From Emticicia sp943368675 (GTDB lineage: Bacteria; Bacteroidota; Bacteroidia; Cytophagales; Spirosomataceae): a DNA stretch of 8,716 nt. The DNA lies in contig CALRLN020000215.1 of NCBI GenBank assembly GCA_943368675.1, positions 1 through 8,716 of the forward strand, in the 5' to 3' direction. Shown piece by piece: positions 7,771 to 8,716 of this stretch. How positions within the stretch are numbered: position 1 is the stretch's first letter; each line of letters begins with the position of its first letter. Under the pieces are notes generated by a model that made no database searches, was not told the DNA's origin, and was given only the letters and a program-made list of their open reading frames with translations. Made by a program: the position numbers and the translations under genes.

Positions 7771-7799
7771 AATAGCCCTTTGAAGAACGGAGGGCTATT
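7771..7799. terminator. Hairpin between convergent genes, possible bidirectional terminator
   Basis: AATAGCCCT (7771-7779) and AGGGCTATT (7791-7799) form a perfect 9-bp stem around an 11-base loop. It starts 7 bp after the stop codon of the quinoprotein gene and 43 bp beyond the stop of the minus-strand monooxygenase gene, so it could serve both. No clear T-run follows on either strand, so termination would be weak or the hairpin may protect the RNA ends instead. Confidence 0.6.
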
Positions 7800-7842
7800 A
7801 ATCCCTATCTCTAAAACCATCCCGCTGATAATACAAACGCAT

Positions 7843-8716
7843 TTATCTACTCTTCCTTATACGTCTGACAATTTCTTCAGAACTCAGATTAATGTCTCTC
7901 AGAATACCTGTCAATGGTAAATTAAAGCCTACAAAATAAAGTCCCTTGTAGGGTTCTTCTTCAAACCACATGGCTTTGGGATAGCCCCTTTCATTGAGTA
8001 AAGGAGATACGTTCTCAACGATTTCTTCTAATTGCGCGTGGTAGCCTGTTGCCAGTACTATCACATCAACAGGTACTTCTTCTCCGTTTTTAAAGATTAT
8101 ACTATTCGGCCTGAGTTGCTGAATATCGGGCATTACTTTAATATTACCGGCCTTGATTTGTGCAAGAGTACCCACATCAATAACAGAAACTTTGCCAAGT
8201 GTACGCAATTGTTCGGATGGCGCAAGAGGTGAGATTGGAATGCCTGTACCTTCCACAGCCTTCAGCACCAGTTTTTTAAACTGCTTGGCTATAAAGTCAT
8301 AAACTGTATTACCGAAGCGGATAAAGAATATAGCAAGACTCTGGGTAGAGCGCCCTTTAAACTCTCTTTTAACAATATTAACCGGGTTCCGGATAGAGAC
8401 ATAGGTTTTTGCACCGCTTTCAAACAAGTCAAGGGCTATTTCTGCCCCTGAATTACCATAACCTACTACTAACACATTCTTGCCTTTAAAAGGCACCCCA
8501 TTTTTATACTTTTCTGAATGCAGTATTTCTCCTTTAAATTCCTCCTGCCCTTTCAAAGTCGGGTATTTCGGTACACGGTTGTAGCCTGTGGCTATCAGCA
8601 CATTTTTTGCCTCGTAGGTCTTGTCTTTTGTCTGTACTATCCAATTATCCCCATTTTTGCTGACTGAAATTACGCTTTGTTTAAAAATAGGTTTAATAGT
8701 AAAATGCTCGCAATAT
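7843..8716 (-). CDS. Flavin-containing monooxygenase, YUCCA-like, C-terminal part (5' end outside window)
   Basis: About 290 C-terminal residues of a group B FAD/NADPH monooxygenase. The frame stays open to the right window edge (codons from 8715 down), so the GTG at 8601 is internal and not the start. Visible in order: ATGY (residues 42-45 of the visible part), the FMO fingerprint FxGxxxHxxxY as FKGEILHSEKY (60-70), the NADPH-binding Rossmann motif VVGYGNSGAE (83-92), and the second ATGY (222-225), which is typical of FMO and Baeyer-Villiger-type enzymes. The stretch KVSVIDVGTLAQIKAGNIKV (175-194) closely recalls plant YUCCA indole-3-pyruvate monooxygenases as I remember them. The N-terminal FAD-binding GxGxxG and about 100 residues lie off-window. 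The substrate is not determined: indole-3-pyruvate is a possibility, but many bacterial enzymes of this family act on other N-, S- or keto-substrates. It converges on the quinoprotein gene with 79 bp between stops. Confidence 0.9.
   Translation of the reverse strand, partial: YCEHFTIKPIFKQSVISVSKNGDNWIVQTKDKTYEAKNVLIATGYNRVPKYPTLKGQEEFKGEILHSEKYKNGVPFKGKNVLVVGYGNSGAEIALDLFESGAKTYVSIRNPVNIVKREFKGRSTQSLAIFFIRFGNTVYDFIAKQFKKLVLKAVEGTGIPISPLAPSEQLRTLGKVSVIDVGTLAQIKAGNIKVMPDIQQLRPNSIIFKNGEEVPVDVIVLATGYHAQLEEIVENVSPLLNERGYPKAMWFEEEPYKGLYFVGFNLPLTGILRDINLSSEEIVRRIRKSR

Noticed and set aside
7843..8601. Reading the monooxygenase as a complete 252-residue gene starting at GTG 8601
   Set aside because: The same frame stays open to the window edge with homologous sequence, and the obligatory N-terminal FAD-binding motif is missing, so the gene is truncated by the window and not a short protein.

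Overview
The window looks like chromosomal DNA of a member of the Bacteroidota, perhaps a Chitinophagaceae/Sphingobacteriia-type soil or water bacterium. This rests on the AT-leaning composition, starts without Shine-Dalgarno sequences, a TAnnTTTG-type promoter element, signal peptides ending in '..TFA|Q', and gene families common in that phylum (a Gfo/Idh/MocA oxidoreductase with a Tat-like leader, and a quinoprotein dehydrogenase carrying a built-in cytochrome c). The assignment is inferred; the window has no rRNA or marker gene to confirm it.

Layout. (1) 1-681, plus strand: the C-terminal third of a P1B-type heavy-metal ATPase of the Zn/Cd/Pb class, cut by the left edge and followed by a near-perfect hairpin terminator (701-739). 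(2) 852-2024, plus: a complete Gfo/Idh/MocA-family oxidoreductase with a degenerate twin-arginine leader. (3) 2025-2275: a 251-bp intergenic region with degenerate 8-bp repeats in two inverted arms and a candidate promoter just before the next gene. (4) 2276-5581, plus: an exported 1101-residue protein of unknown function, built from a long internal duplication in which a ~120-residue module occurs four times. (5) 5637-7763, plus: a 708-residue PQQ-type beta-propeller dehydrogenase with a heme-c domain inserted inside the propeller. (6) A hairpin (7771-7799) lies between convergent genes. (7) 7843-8716, minus: the C-terminal part of a flavin-containing monooxygenase that resembles the plant YUCCA group, cut by the right edge.

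How the genes relate. The unknown repeat protein and the quinoprotein are on the same strand, 55 bp apart, with no obvious terminator between them. Both carry export signals, so they may be co-transcribed and work in the same periplasmic or surface compartment; this is inference. The other genes show no clear functional link. No CRISPR array, tRNA, rRNA, transposase, phage gene or known defence system was seen. The most novel item is the 1101-residue repeat protein; the inserted heme domain, the YUCCA-like monooxygenase and the two inverted-repeat structures are the other points worth a second look.
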